This document shows, in pieces, positions 46,157-55,322 of a stretch of 64,000 bases of DNA. The translations under genes and the position numbers were made by a program. Numbering within the stretch: position 1 is the first letter of the stretch; each line of letters opens with the position of its first letter. Source of the stretch: Paracoccus haematequi (GTDB taxonomy: Bacteria > Pseudomonadota > Alphaproteobacteria > Rhodobacterales > Rhodobacteraceae); assembly GCA_945881965.1 (NCBI GenBank), contig CAMCVS010000001.1:539402-603401 (forward strand), written 5' to 3'. Below the pieces are notes generated by a model. The model was not told the origin of the DNA. It searched no databases and saw nothing but the letters and a program-made list of their open reading frames with translations.

Positions 46157-47523
46157 TCCCCGCCGCGCGGGTCATCGCCGAGGCAGTGCAGGCGCTGCGG
46201 CATTCTGATCTGCCGCCGCAGGCGACGCAGGCCGCGCGGTTGCATTTTCTGGATGCCGTGGGCGTCGGCCTTGCCGCGTCGCGGGTGCCGCAGAACGTGG
46301 GCTGGGCTGAGTCAGTCGTATCGGTTGGCGGGTCGGGGACGGCCACCGTGCTGGGTCAGTCAACCGGGGCCGCGCCTGCAATGGCCGCGCTGTTGAACGG
46401 CGCGCGCATCCATGCGCTGGAATATGACGATACGCATATCGCATCCGTGGTGCATGGGTCGGCGGTTGCCGCCCCTGCGGCCTTGGCGGCGGCAGAAGCG
46501 GCGGGGGCCGATGGGGTCACGTTGCTCAAAGGCTACGTGCTGGCGTGGGAGGTGATGATCCGTCTTGGTCTGGCCGCCCCCGGCGCGATGCAGGCACGCG
46601 GGTTTCAGGTCACAGCCGTCGCGGGGGCCATCGGCGCAGCGGCGGCAGCGGCGCTGATCGGCGGGCTGGACACGGATCGCACGATGGCCGCTCTGGGGAT
46701 TGCCGGATCGCAGGCGTCGGGGTTGATGGAGTTTCTGGCCGAAGGGGCCAGCGTCAAGGCGCTGCATCCCGGCTGGGCGGCGCATACCGGGGTGTTGGCC
46801 GTCGCATTGGCGCAAGGCGGCATGACCGGACCCGCGTCGATCCTTGAAGGCCGGTTTGGCGTCATGGCGGGTTTTGCCGGTCAGACGGACGCGGCGGCGG
46901 GGTTGGCGGCGCAGATGGCCACGCTGGGGTCGGTCTGGCACCTGTCCGATGCGGCGTTCAAGGCCTATCCCTGCTGCCACTATATTCACCCCTTCCTGGA
47001 GGCGCTGGAAACCCTGATCGCGGGCGGCCTGTCGGCGGATGATCTGGCCAGCGCCACTGCCTTTGTGCCGCCCCCCGAAGCGCCGCTGATCTGCGAACCC
47101 TGGGCGCGGCGGCAGGCCCCGGCCAGCGGCTATGACGCGAAATGGGCCTTGGGGTATTGCCTCGCCGCGCGGCTGGTGAAAGGCCCGCTGGGCGTCGCGG
47201 ATTTCACCCGCGATCCCGATCCTGCGGCCATCGCGTTGGCCCGCAGGATCGACTGGCAGCCGATGGCGGACCACGGGTTTCCGGCGCGGTTTGCCGCCCG
47301 GTTGCAGGTCGTGACCCGTGATGGGGGCATATTGCTGGCCGAGGTGGCCAATGTGCGCGGCGCGCCCGACCGCCCCATCACCGCCGCCGAGGTGCAGGCC
47401 AAGTTCCGCGCCAACGCGGCGCAGGCGCTGTCCGCGCCGTCCGTGGCAGACGCCGAAACCGCGATCCTGACGCTGGACAGCGCGGGGTCACTGACCGCGT
47501 TGCGCCGCGCCTTGGCAGGGTGA
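46153..47523 (+). CDS. MmgE/PrpD family protein (2)
   Basis: 456 residues, same family as the gene two positions upstream. Motifs: RLHFLDAVGVGLAASRVPQ, HALEYDDTHIASVVHGSAVAAPAALA, GASVKALHPGWAAHTGVLA and AFKAYPCCHYIHPFLEAL. The EYDDTH region matches the aconitase-like active-site loop of PrpD-type enzymes. It is the last gene of the operon and converges on dctM with an 18-bp gap. Confidence 0.88.
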   Translation: MIPAARVIAEAVQALRHSDLPPQATQAARLHFLDAVGVGLAASRVPQNVGWAESVVSVGGSGTATVLGQSTGAAPAMAALLNGARIHALEYDDTHIASVVHGSAVAAPAALAAAEAAGADGVTLLKGYVLAWEVMIRLGLAAPGAMQARGFQVTAVAGAIGAAAAAALIGGLDTDRTMAALGIAGSQASGLMEFLAEGASVKALHPGWAAHTGVLAVALAQGGMTGPASILEGRFGVMAGFAGQTDAAAGLAAQMATLGSVWHLSDAAFKAYPCCHYIHPFLEALETLIAGGLSADDLASATAFVPPPEAPLICEPWARRQAPASGYDAKWALGYCLAARLVKGPLGVADFTRDPDPAAIALARRIDWQPMADHGFPARFAARLQVVTRDGGILLAEVANVRGAPDRPITAAEVQAKFRANAAQALSAPSVADAETAILTLDSAGSLTALRRALAG

Positions 47524-47541
47524 ACGCTGCGGCGACAGCCC

Positions 47542-48858
47542 TCAGGTTCCCATCATCAGGTTGGGCAGGAAAAGGGTGATCTCGGGGATCATGATCAGGA
47601 TGATCAGCGTGCACATGTCCATCAGGACAAACGGCATCACCCCGGCAAACGCCTCGTTCAGCGTGATCGGCACCGGGGACGCACTGCGCACCACATAGAC
47701 GTTCAGGCCCACCGGCGGCGTGATCAGCGAAATCTCGGCCAGCTTGATGGAAATCACACCCAGCCAGATCGGATCATAGCCGACGCCGACAAGGATCGGG
47801 AACATCACCGGCAGCGTCATCACCATGATAGCGATGGCGTCAAGGAACATGCCCAAGAACAGGAACAGCCCGACGAAGGCCAGCAGGTAATAATAGCGCG
47901 GCAATTCCAGCGCCAGCAGGCCATTCGAAATCTCTGTCACCAGCCCGGTATAGGTCAGGAACCGCGCAAACAGGATACCGCCGATCACGATGATGAAGAT
48001 GGTCGAGGTGGTCAGGCCGGCCTCCTTGAAGGTGTCGGTCAACATGCGGCGGTTGATGCCCCCCTTGAAGAACACGATCATGAACGCGCCAAAGGCTCCG
48101 ACGGCCCCGGCATAGGTGGGCACGAAGAACCCCAGGTAAATGCCGCCAATCACCAGCGTGAACAGGAACCCGATGCCCCAGACGCCTTTCAGCGAGGCAA
48201 ATTTCTCGCGCAGCGATATCTTTATTGTCTGCCGTGGGGCCAGTTCCGGGCGCAGCGTCACCAGAACATAGATGCCGATCAGGAACACCAGCGCCGAAAA
48301 CAGGCCGGGGATCAGGCCCGCGATCAGCAGGCGCGCCACCGATTGTTCGGTGATGATGGCATAGACCACCATCAGGATCGACGGCGGGATAAGCGAGGCC
48401 AATGTGCCTGATGCGGCGATGCACCCCGCACTCAGCCGCTTGTCATAACCGAAACGGGTCATTTCCGGCATGGCCAGTTTGGTGAACACGGCAGCATTGA
48501 CCAAGGTCGATCCGCTGGCCGCGCCAAAGGCGGCTGATGCCATGGTGGTGGCCATCGCCAACCCGCCCCGGAACCCGCCCAGCCAGGCATAGGCGGCGCG
48601 ATACAAATCCGTCGTCAACCCGGCCTGGGTCGCCAGCGACCCCATCAGGATGAACAGCGGGATAACCGCCAGCGTGAAGGAATTGGTGGTCCCAAACGGG
48701 ATCGTCGCCATCTGCGCCAATGCGGCATCCGGCCCGATGGCCAGATACATGCCGATGAACCCGCCAAGGCCCAGCGCCACACCGATATGGACGCCGACCG
48801 TCAGCATGATCGCCAACAACACAACAACAATGGCACCGGCGATTGCGGGATCGAGCAT
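47542..48858 (-). CDS. TRAP transporter large permease (DctM)
   Basis: 438-residue membrane subunit of a tripartite ATP-independent periplasmic transporter, with about 12 helices. Typical blocks: FGTTNSFTLAVIPLFILMGSLA, FGAASGSTLVNAAVF, ASGTLASLIPPSILMVVYAI and ITPPVGLNVYVVRS. It uses an ion gradient to import the ligand caught by DctP. It lies 17 bp downstream of dctQ in the dctP-dctQ-dctM operon and is the importer of the catabolic island. Confidence 0.95.
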   Translation of the reverse strand: MLDPAIAGAIVVVLLAIMLTVGVHIGVALGLGGFIGMYLAIGPDAALAQMATIPFGTTNSFTLAVIPLFILMGSLATQAGLTTDLYRAAYAWLGGFRGGLAMATTMASAAFGAASGSTLVNAAVFTKLAMPEMTRFGYDKRLSAGCIAASGTLASLIPPSILMVVYAIITEQSVARLLIAGLIPGLFSALVFLIGIYVLVTLRPELAPRQTIKISLREKFASLKGVWGIGFLFTLVIGGIYLGFFVPTYAGAVGAFGAFMIVFFKGGINRRMLTDTFKEAGLTTSTIFIIVIGGILFARFLTYTGLVTEISNGLLALELPRYYYLLAFVGLFLFLGMFLDAIAIMVMTLPVMFPILVGVGYDPIWLGVISIKLAEISLITPPVGLNVYVVRSASPVPITLNEAFAGVMPFVLMDMCTLIILIMIPEITLFLPNLMMGT

Positions 48859-48875
48859 GTTCAGAGTCCTGACGT

Positions 48876-49418
48876 TCAGTTGCGCAATTCGGGCGCGGTG
48901 ATTTCCGGGCCGGACACGGGGGGCGGGGCACCGGACTTGACCCGGCCGATGTCGATGATCAGGTCCAGCACCAGCCGCACGATCATCAGCCCGACCCCAA
49001 AGGCCAGGAAAATGCGCGCGGGCAGCAGCGGAAAGCGAACCGCGCCAAAGGTGGCCTCGCCGATGCGATAGGAAAACTGCGCCTCGACGACCGCCTGCCA
49101 GAACATCAGGCCGTAGAACGCTATGGCGGCGATATCCGTCACCACATCCATCGCGGCCTGCGTATGCGGACCACGGCTGTAATACAGCAGTTCAACCCGG
49201 ATATGCGCGCGCCGCACCTGCGTATAGGCCAGCGCGCCAAACACGATCAGCACCATCGTGCTTTCAGTGATCTCGCGTGGCCCCGCGACCGGCATCGACA
49301 GCACCTGCGTGCCCAGAATGTCGGCCACGCCCAAAAACATCGACATCAACATGCCGATCCCGCCCAGCAAAAGCACGGCAATCGCAACACGCTCGGTCAA
49401 CCGGGACATGGTTTCCAC
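48876..49418 (-). CDS. TRAP transporter small permease (DctQ)
   Basis: 180-residue, four-helix small membrane subunit. Helix 1 is AVLLLGGIGMLMSMFLGVADIL; the conserved PGxREITE-like stretch is VAGPREITESTMVLIVFGALAYTQVRRAHIRVELLY. It partners DctM encoded 17 bp downstream. Confidence 0.93.
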   Translation of the reverse strand: METMSRLTERVAIAVLLLGGIGMLMSMFLGVADILGTQVLSMPVAGPREITESTMVLIVFGALAYTQVRRAHIRVELLYYSRGPHTQAAMDVVTDIAAIAFYGLMFWQAVVEAQFSYRIGEATFGAVRFPLLPARIFLAFGVGLMIVRLVLDLIIDIGRVKSGAPPPVSGPEITAPELRN

Positions 49419-49491
49419 AGGGCGCTCCTATCTGAACGACAAGAAAAAGACGGGCCACGGATGCCGCAGCCCGTCAAGATGATCTGATGGA

Positions 49492-50514
49492 TTACTCGGC
49501 GGCCTTGGCGCGCAGATACTTGGCAACCTCGGCGGCCTCGGCACCCTTGCCCTTGGCTTCCATGCCGACGACCCATTCCTGCAACACGTCGGGGGCCATC
49601 GCGCGCCACTTGTCCAGCTCGGCCTGCGAAATCGGCTTGAACTTGCCGCCCAGCGCTTCGATCTTGGCTTGGGCGTCGTTTTCGGCGGTGTCGATGGCGG
49701 CCATATAGGCCTCACCGGCCTTACGGGCCTCTTCGATCATGATGGCCTGGATATCGGCAGGCAGACGCGCCCAGGTCCGTTCGCCCACGACGATGATGTG
49801 GCCTGCGATGGCGAACACCGGGCCGCAGTTGTTGGGGGCGACTTCGTAGAACTTGTTCGCCAGCACGTTGCCGCGGTTGATCGTCGAATAGTCGATGGCG
49901 TCGCGCTGGAGCGCCTCATAGACTTCGGGGACCGGAACCGTCACCGGAACCGCACCAATCCCGGTCATCAGCTTGGGGATATCCGCGCCAAAGCTGCGCA
50001 GTTTCTTGCCCTTCAGCGCATCGACCGTGTCGCAATTCGGGTCTTTGCCGGTGAAATAATAATCACCCAGCGGCTGGTGGAACATGTATTTCACGCCATA
50101 GGTCGCCAGTTCTTCGGACAGCACGGGCAGGTCTTCCACCGCGTCGAACGAGATTTCCAGCGCCTGCTTGGGCGACTTGAACACGAAGGGGATCTGGAAT
50201 GTGCGCCAGAACAGCAACTGGTCGGCGAAATAGCCGGGCACCAGCGCGGCCATGTCCACAGCCCCGCGACCTGCCAATTGCAGCAGTTCCGGACCCGCGC
50301 CCAGACCGCCCGAATAGGTGATCTCGATCGACACCCGGCCATTGGTGCGCGCGGCCACAGCGGCGGCAAAGTCACGCTCGACCTGAAGGAACGGCGTATC
50401 GGCCAGGTAATGCGCATAGCGCAGCTTGAATTCCTGCGCGGTGACGGCAGAGGCCGCCCCCATTACGCCCAGCGCGGTCACGGCGCCCAGCATGTAGCTG
50501 ATGTTCATTTTCAT
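49492..50514 (-). CDS. TRAP transporter solute-binding protein (DctP)
   Basis: 340-residue periplasmic binding protein with a Sec signal peptide (LGAVTALGVMGAASAVTA, cleaved near 27). The DctP-type landmarks are FKLRYAHYLADTPFLQVERDFAAAV, ELLQLAGRGAVDMAALVPGYF, GKKLRSFGADIPKLMTGIGAVPVTVPVPEVYEALQ and DYSTINRGNVLANKFYEVA; family members bind a carboxylate with a conserved arginine, consistent with an acid substrate. The start at 50514 has a GGGAG site. It diverges from the nitroreductase fusion with operator copy 3 between. Confidence 0.93.
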   Translation of the reverse strand: MKMNISYMLGAVTALGVMGAASAVTAQEFKLRYAHYLADTPFLQVERDFAAAVAARTNGRVSIEITYSGGLGAGPELLQLAGRGAVDMAALVPGYFADQLLFWRTFQIPFVFKSPKQALEISFDAVEDLPVLSEELATYGVKYMFHQPLGDYYFTGKDPNCDTVDALKGKKLRSFGADIPKLMTGIGAVPVTVPVPEVYEALQRDAIDYSTINRGNVLANKFYEVAPNNCGPVFAIAGHIIVVGERTWARLPADIQAIMIEEARKAGEAYMAAIDTAENDAQAKIEALGGKFKPISQAELDKWRAMAPDVLQEWVVGMEAKGKGAEAAEVAKYLRAKAAE

Positions 50515-50626
50515 TGTTCGTCTCCCGTTGGTGGTATCATTGTATGTTCTGGCACACGATTCCGTGTCTGCCCGGATTTTTCTTGAACATCGGAACCTGC
50601 AAGGGGGACTGCACCCCCGCAACTTC

Positions 50627-50643
50627 GTCAACTGTTGACAGTT
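50627..50643. promoter_or_regulatory. Candidate GntR operator, copy 3
   Basis: GTCAACTGTTGACAGTT. It contains AACTGTTGACAGTT, the exact reverse complement of the 14-mer in copy 1, and the palindrome GTCAAC-T-GTTGAC. It sits in the 216-bp divergent gap between dctP (minus) and the nitroreductase fusion (plus). Confidence 0.72.
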
Positions 50644-50730
50644 TCGCTTCCCAGCCTTGGTTTGTCAATGTAATGGTGAGGTGAAGGAACCGGGTGCCTG
50701 CCAAAGCAGCAAACCGGTGGTGAGGACCGC

Positions 50731-52107
50731 ATGACCATAGGAGCACGCGCCGACCTGTCGCGCAATGAAAGCCGCGCGGATGCCATGCCCGATTGGCGCG
50801 CGATGCTGGATGTGATGGCAACGCGCCACTCGACGCGGGCGTTTGACGGGTCGGTGATAGATGACGCAACGCTGGCGGACATCGTGCGCGACGGCACCGA
50901 AGCGCCATCCTCGTGCAATCAGCAGAACTGGCATTTCATCGTGGTCACGGATGGTGACGCCAAGCGGCTGGCGCATGACATTTCCGGCGGCAACGCGCAT
51001 TTTTCCGACTGTTCAGCGCTGATTTACCTGTGTTTCCAGAAGGGCTGGACGCATGGCAATTTCTCGGTGGTGCAATCCGTGGCGGCGGCGGCCTATCACA
51101 TGATGATCTCGGCGCATCTGCGCGGGTTCCAGTCGATCTGGAATGCAGGCATTGGCGATCAGGTGCGGTTGCGGCATATGCTGGCCTTGCCGCAGACATT
51201 CGACGTGATCGGTGCGCTGGCCATCGGGCGTGCGCGGCCCGATGCGCCTGCGATGAAGGCGCCGCGCCGCCCGACCCAAGAGGTGTATTCCTTTGGCCAG
51301 TTCGCGCGCCCTGCCAACGCGGTCTATCCGGCGAAACCTGCGGCCAGCTATCCGTTTTTCCGCATCCGCAATGACAATAACCCTTGGGCAGAATGGAACC
51401 CGGCGCGCTGGTCGCTGGCGCAACTGGCCGATTTCCGGGGCTATTCGGTCTGGGCGAAATCGCCCCTGTCCGGCGTCTATGTTTCGCGCCGCCAGGGGGC
51501 TGCGACGCAGGCGGAACTGGCGCTGTTGCCTGATCTGCCCGCAGGCGCAGCGGTGGCCGAATTGCTGCCCTGGGGCGGCACCTATACCGTAGAATTGCGC
51601 CGCCGCCTTGGACCGGGGGTGACGCTGCATGTGGACGATCTGTCTGACAACAACCTGTCCTTTGTCCGCGAACGGCTGCGCCAAGAGGGGCTGGCATCCG
51701 ACCTGACCCGTTTTGCCCGCATCGACGCGGGCCGCCTGCCACATGACAACGCCAGCCTTGACGCCGTGATCGCGCCGCAGGTTCTTGAACATCTGCCCGA
51801 TCCGCAGGCGATGCTGGACGAGATTGCGCGCGTGCTGAAACCCGGGGGATTGCTGGTGGTCAGCGCGCGTAACCTGTGGTCGGCTTATGGCTGGGTCTGG
51901 GCGACGCGCGAAAGCCGCGCGCCGGTGCCCAATCAGGGCCCGTTCCGTCCGATCCCGGCCCCGCGCCTGCGCGGCTGGCTGGCGGCGCGGTTCACGATCG
52001 AGGCGGACACCGGCATTGGCCGGGGCGCGTCCGGTGACGCCACGCCGTCCACCGGTCCCCACAAGACCCTGTCACGCCTCTATGCGGCGCGGTGCCGTCT
52101 TGGCTAG
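50731..52107 (+). CDS. Nitroreductase-methyltransferase fusion protein
   Basis: 458 residues in two parts. Residues about 20-185 are an FMN nitroreductase-family domain (ATRHSTRAFDG, EAPSSCNQQNWHFIVVTDGD, FQSIWNAGIGDQ). Residues about 255-440 resemble a class I SAM methyltransferase (LHVDDLSDNNLSFVRERL, DAVIAPQVLEHLPDPQAMLDEIARVLKPGGLLVVSARN). The glycine motif I of the methyltransferase is altered (ELLPWGGTYTVEL), so SAM binding needs testing. A linker of about 65 residues joins the two. I do not know this domain pairing as a described enzyme. Operator copy 3 lies upstream. Confidence 0.85.
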   Translation: MTIGARADLSRNESRADAMPDWRAMLDVMATRHSTRAFDGSVIDDATLADIVRDGTEAPSSCNQQNWHFIVVTDGDAKRLAHDISGGNAHFSDCSALIYLCFQKGWTHGNFSVVQSVAAAAYHMMISAHLRGFQSIWNAGIGDQVRLRHMLALPQTFDVIGALAIGRARPDAPAMKAPRRPTQEVYSFGQFARPANAVYPAKPAASYPFFRIRNDNNPWAEWNPARWSLAQLADFRGYSVWAKSPLSGVYVSRRQGAATQAELALLPDLPAGAAVAELLPWGGTYTVELRRRLGPGVTLHVDDLSDNNLSFVRERLRQEGLASDLTRFARIDAGRLPHDNASLDAVIAPQVLEHLPDPQAMLDEIARVLKPGGLLVVSARNLWSAYGWVWATRESRAPVPNQGPFRPIPAPRLRGWLAARFTIEADTGIGRGASGDATPSTGPHKTLSRLYAARCRLG

Positions 52108-52114
52108 CCGCGCT

Positions 52115-53497
52115 CTAGGCCAGTTTCCGCGCGACATAGCGCCCGGTGCCCACGGCGTCGGGTTGCAATCTGCCGTCGCGCAGCACGATCCGGCCGCCAG
52201 CGACGGTGTGCACCACGCGCACCCGCATCTCGTGGCCCTCATAGATCGAACAGGCGGCATCCGTCGCCAGATGCTCTTTGCCCACGGTCCAGCGCGCGTT
52301 CAGATCGATCACCGCCAGATCGGCATCCGCGCCGGGACGGATCGCGCCTTTGGTGGCCAGACCCATGGCCCGTGCGGGCGCGCGGCTGACCATGTCGATC
52401 AGCCGGGGCAGCGGGATACCGCGCTGCACATGGCCTTCGGTCAACAGCGCGGGCAGAAAGGTGTCCAGACCGGGGAACCCCGGCTGCGCCTTCCAGATGC
52501 CGCCGTCTTTGGACGTGGCGGGGCGGTGGATGTGATCCGTGGCAATGGTATCGACTTGGCCGTCGCGGATGCCCTGCCACAGCGCCTCGCGGTCGGCGGG
52601 GTCGCGCAGCGGCGGGTTGACCTTGCCTTGGGTGCCGATGGGGCTGGTCACGTCATGGGTCAGGTAATGGATGCAGGTTTCGATGCTGACCTCTGCGCCC
52701 GCCTGCCGTTGCCGCACCGCCTCGGTCAGCGCCGCGCCAGAAGATGTATGCACCGCATGCACCCGCGTTCCGGTGGCGCGCGACAGCATCAGGATGCGTT
52801 GCAGCGCCTCGGCCTCGACCAGCGGCGGGCGGGTCGCGTTCCATGTTGCCAGACCGCCCAGGCCATCGGGATCAGTGGCCAGCATACGGTCGCGCAACAC
52901 CCATGCGATCTCGATATTCTCGGGGTGCGGACACAGCACACCACCATGGGCCGCGATCACCTCCAGCAGGCGATACATGAACCCGTCATCGGTGCCGGGC
53001 AGACCCAGCCGCGCGCCTTCGTTGCCGCGAATGTTCATGAACAGCTTGGCACTTGGCGCGCCGCGCGCCATCAGGTCGGGCAGTTCGGCCAACTGCGCCT
53101 CGGTCGCGATCACGAAATGAAAGCCGAAATCGACGCGCGCACCCGCCCTTGTGACGGCGATCAGATCGTCAAAGGCGGGGCCATGGGGGTCGGCGCTCAT
53201 GACATAGGACAGGATGCAGGTCACCCCGCCCGTGGCCGCAGCGCCGGTTTCACTGGCGGCATCACCGGGCACACGGGGGCGGGCAATGTCGGACCCGTGG
53301 CCCAGATGGATATGGGCGTCGATGGCACCGGGCACGACGGTCAGGCCGGTGCAGTCGATCACCTGCGCCGCAGACCCGCCCGCGCCGGGGGCGGTGATGG
53401 CCGCGATGCGCCCGCCCGTCACCAGCACATCGGCCTGCGCCAGCCCGTCGGGCAACAGCACCGTGCCATTGGAAAACCGGGTATCTGCCTGATCCAT
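52115..53497 (-). CDS. Cyclic amidohydrolase (dihydropyrimidinase/hydantoinase type)
   Basis: 460-residue metal-dependent cyclic amidase. Ligands: H62 and H64 in DAHIHLGHG, the carbamylated lysine K151 in APSAKLFMNIRG, H191 in LCPHPEN, histidines in RVHAVHTSSG, and D321 in IATDHIHRP. The fold acts on dihydropyrimidines, hydantoins, dihydroorotate or allantoin; the substrate is not settled. It ends eight bases after the convergent nitroreductase fusion. Its start is only 32 bp from the divergent deacetylase-fold gene. The start at 53497 has AAGGAA upstream. Confidence 0.92.
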   Translation of the reverse strand: MDQADTRFSNGTVLLPDGLAQADVLVTGGRIAAITAPGAGGSAAQVIDCTGLTVVPGAIDAHIHLGHGSDIARPRVPGDAASETGAAATGGVTCILSYVMSADPHGPAFDDLIAVTRAGARVDFGFHFVIATEAQLAELPDLMARGAPSAKLFMNIRGNEGARLGLPGTDDGFMYRLLEVIAAHGGVLCPHPENIEIAWVLRDRMLATDPDGLGGLATWNATRPPLVEAEALQRILMLSRATGTRVHAVHTSSGAALTEAVRQRQAGAEVSIETCIHYLTHDVTSPIGTQGKVNPPLRDPADREALWQGIRDGQVDTIATDHIHRPATSKDGGIWKAQPGFPGLDTFLPALLTEGHVQRGIPLPRLIDMVSRAPARAMGLATKGAIRPGADADLAVIDLNARWTVGKEHLATDAACSIYEGHEMRVRVVHTVAGGRIVLRDGRLQPDAVGTGRYVARKLA

Positions 53498-53529
53498 CGC
53501 CTGTTCCTTGCGTTGCGGGGCGCGCGCGC

Positions 53530-54417
53530 ATGATCCGCGACCGCATCCCCTATTCCCCGATCCACGCCCGCCCGCGTCTGGTCTGGCCCGGCGGGGCGCG
53601 GGTGGCCGTCTGGGTGGTGCCGAATGTCGAACACTATGAATACTTGCCAGCCCATGTCGCACATCGCAACCCCTGGCCCCGCATGCCGCATCCCGATGTG
53701 CTGGGCTATGGCTTGCGCGATTACGGCAACCGGGTCGGGCTGTGGCGCATGGCCGATCTGATGGACGCTTATGCCATCCCGGCCACGTTGTCGCTGAACA
53801 TGGCGGTGTGGGACCATTACCCCGAGATCCTCGAGGCCGGCATGACACGCGGCTGGGACGTGATGGCGCATGGGATATACAACACACGCTATCATCTGGG
53901 CATGTCCGAGGACGCGGAACGCGCCGAGATCGCTGCCGCGCTGGACATCTATCGCCGCCACACCGGACAGATGCTGCGGGGGTGGTTCGCGCCTGCCGCC
54001 ACGTTCACCTGGGCCAGCAGCGATCTGGTCGCCGAAGCGGGCATCACCTATTCCGGCGACTGGTATCACGATGACCAGCCCTGCGATATCACCGTGCGGC
54101 AGGGGCGGCTGATTTCCGTGCCCTATCAGATGGATATCAATGACGCGATGGTGTGGCGGCACCATGTCGAGGCGGATGATTTCGCACAGATGGCCATCGA
54201 CCACTTCGATACCCTGTGGCGCGAAGGCGCGGATCAGGGCCGCGTGGTCTGTATCGCGCTGCACCCGTTCCTGATGGGTCAGCCACAGCGCATCCGCGCG
54301 CTGGAACGGGTGTTTGCCCATATGCGGGCGCATGATGGGGTCTGGTTCGCCACGGGCGCGCAAATTGCCGACTGGTATCTTGCGCAGCGCCCGCAGGCCC
54401 CGGGGGGCCAGCCATGA
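53530..54417 (+). CDS. PuuE-like polysaccharide-deacetylase-fold hydrolase (2)
   Basis: 295 residues of the PuuE group. Landmarks: LVWPGGARVAVWVVPNVEHYEYL, RDYGNRVGLWRMADLMDAY, MAHGIYNTRYHLGMSEDAE, GWFAPAATFTWASSDLVAEAG, YHDDQPCDITV and VCIALHPFLMGQPQ. No strong ribosome binding site is visible before the ATG, which follows a GCGCGCGC run. It overlaps the next deacetylase-fold gene by four bases and diverges from the cyclic amidohydrolase. Confidence 0.87.
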   Translation: MIRDRIPYSPIHARPRLVWPGGARVAVWVVPNVEHYEYLPAHVAHRNPWPRMPHPDVLGYGLRDYGNRVGLWRMADLMDAYAIPATLSLNMAVWDHYPEILEAGMTRGWDVMAHGIYNTRYHLGMSEDAERAEIAAALDIYRRHTGQMLRGWFAPAATFTWASSDLVAEAGITYSGDWYHDDQPCDITVRQGRLISVPYQMDINDAMVWRHHVEADDFAQMAIDHFDTLWREGADQGRVVCIALHPFLMGQPQRIRALERVFAHMRAHDGVWFATGAQIADWYLAQRPQAPGGQP

Positions 54418-55322
54418 CGCAGCGCAACCCCGGCATGGATCACGCGCTTTATCCGTTCTCGATGCTGCCCGCGCGGCCTGCGCTGACGTGGCCCGATGGT
54501 GCGCGGCTGGCGCTGGGGCTGGTGGTGCATTTCGATTATTGGGAGATTGACCCGCCCGACGACGCCGTCACCGACCCGCGGTTCCGCGATACCTTTGGCG
54601 CGTTCCGGCCCGACCAGCGCAGCTATGCCTGGCGCGAATATGGCAACCGGATCGGCATCTTCCGCCTGATGGAGGTGCTGGACCGCCATGGCATGACGGC
54701 CACACTGGCCGCAGGAACCGCCGCGATTGCGCGCGCACCACAGGTGATCGAGGCGGCGCTGTCGCGCGGCTGGGAAGTGGCGGCGCATGGCGATTACGCG
54801 ACGCGGATGATCTCGTCCGCGATGTCTGAGGTGGCTGAGGCAGAGCTGATCGACCATTCTGTCCAAGTGATCACTGCCGCCACCGGGCAGCGCCCGACGG
54901 GATGGATCGGGCAGGATTACGGCCAAAGCACCCGCACCCCCGCCCTTTTGGCGCAGGCCGGATTCCGGTATCTGTCCGACTGGCCCAATGATGATCAGCC
55001 CTATCTGATGACGACCACGCCGCCGATCCTGTCGATCCCGGTGCAGGCGGAACTGGATGACGTGCAACTGCTGTGGCATCGCCGGGTGCTGACCCCGCGC
55101 TATCCCGATCTGGTCATGGCGGCGGCCGATGTGCTGCTGTCCGAAGGCGGGCGGTCACTGGTGCTGGGACTGCACCCGTGGCTGTTCGGGATGCCGCACC
55201 GCATCCACTATCTGGATGCAACCCTTGCGCGTCTGGCGCAGGCCGCAGGGATATGGCAAGCCCCGCTCGCGCGTGTCGCGGACCATGTTTTCAGCGCATT
55301 TGACAAAGGACGCCCGGCATGA
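54414..55322 (+). CDS. PuuE-like polysaccharide-deacetylase-fold hydrolase (3)
   Basis: 302 residues, third PuuE-like protein in the island. Landmarks: LTWPDGARLALGLVVHFDYWEID, REYGNRIGIFRLMEVLDRHG, AAHGDYATRMISSAMSE, GWIGQDYGQSTRTPALLAQAG, WPNDDQPYLMTT and VLGLHPWLFGMP. It differs from its upstream partner across the substrate-facing segments, so a different ring or a heteromeric complex is possible. ATGA overlaps at both ends. Confidence 0.87.
   Translation: MTQRNPGMDHALYPFSMLPARPALTWPDGARLALGLVVHFDYWEIDPPDDAVTDPRFRDTFGAFRPDQRSYAWREYGNRIGIFRLMEVLDRHGMTATLAAGTAAIARAPQVIEAALSRGWEVAAHGDYATRMISSAMSEVAEAELIDHSVQVITAATGQRPTGWIGQDYGQSTRTPALLAQAGFRYLSDWPNDDQPYLMTTTPPILSIPVQAELDDVQLLWHRRVLTPRYPDLVMAAADVLLSEGGRSLVLGLHPWLFGMPHRIHYLDATLARLAQAAGIWQAPLARVADHVFSAFDKGRPA

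Noticed and set aside
52115-53887. 590-residue version of the cyclic amidohydrolase
   Set aside because: The extra N-terminus overlaps the divergent deacetylase-fold gene and lacks family similarity; start 53497 has an RBS.
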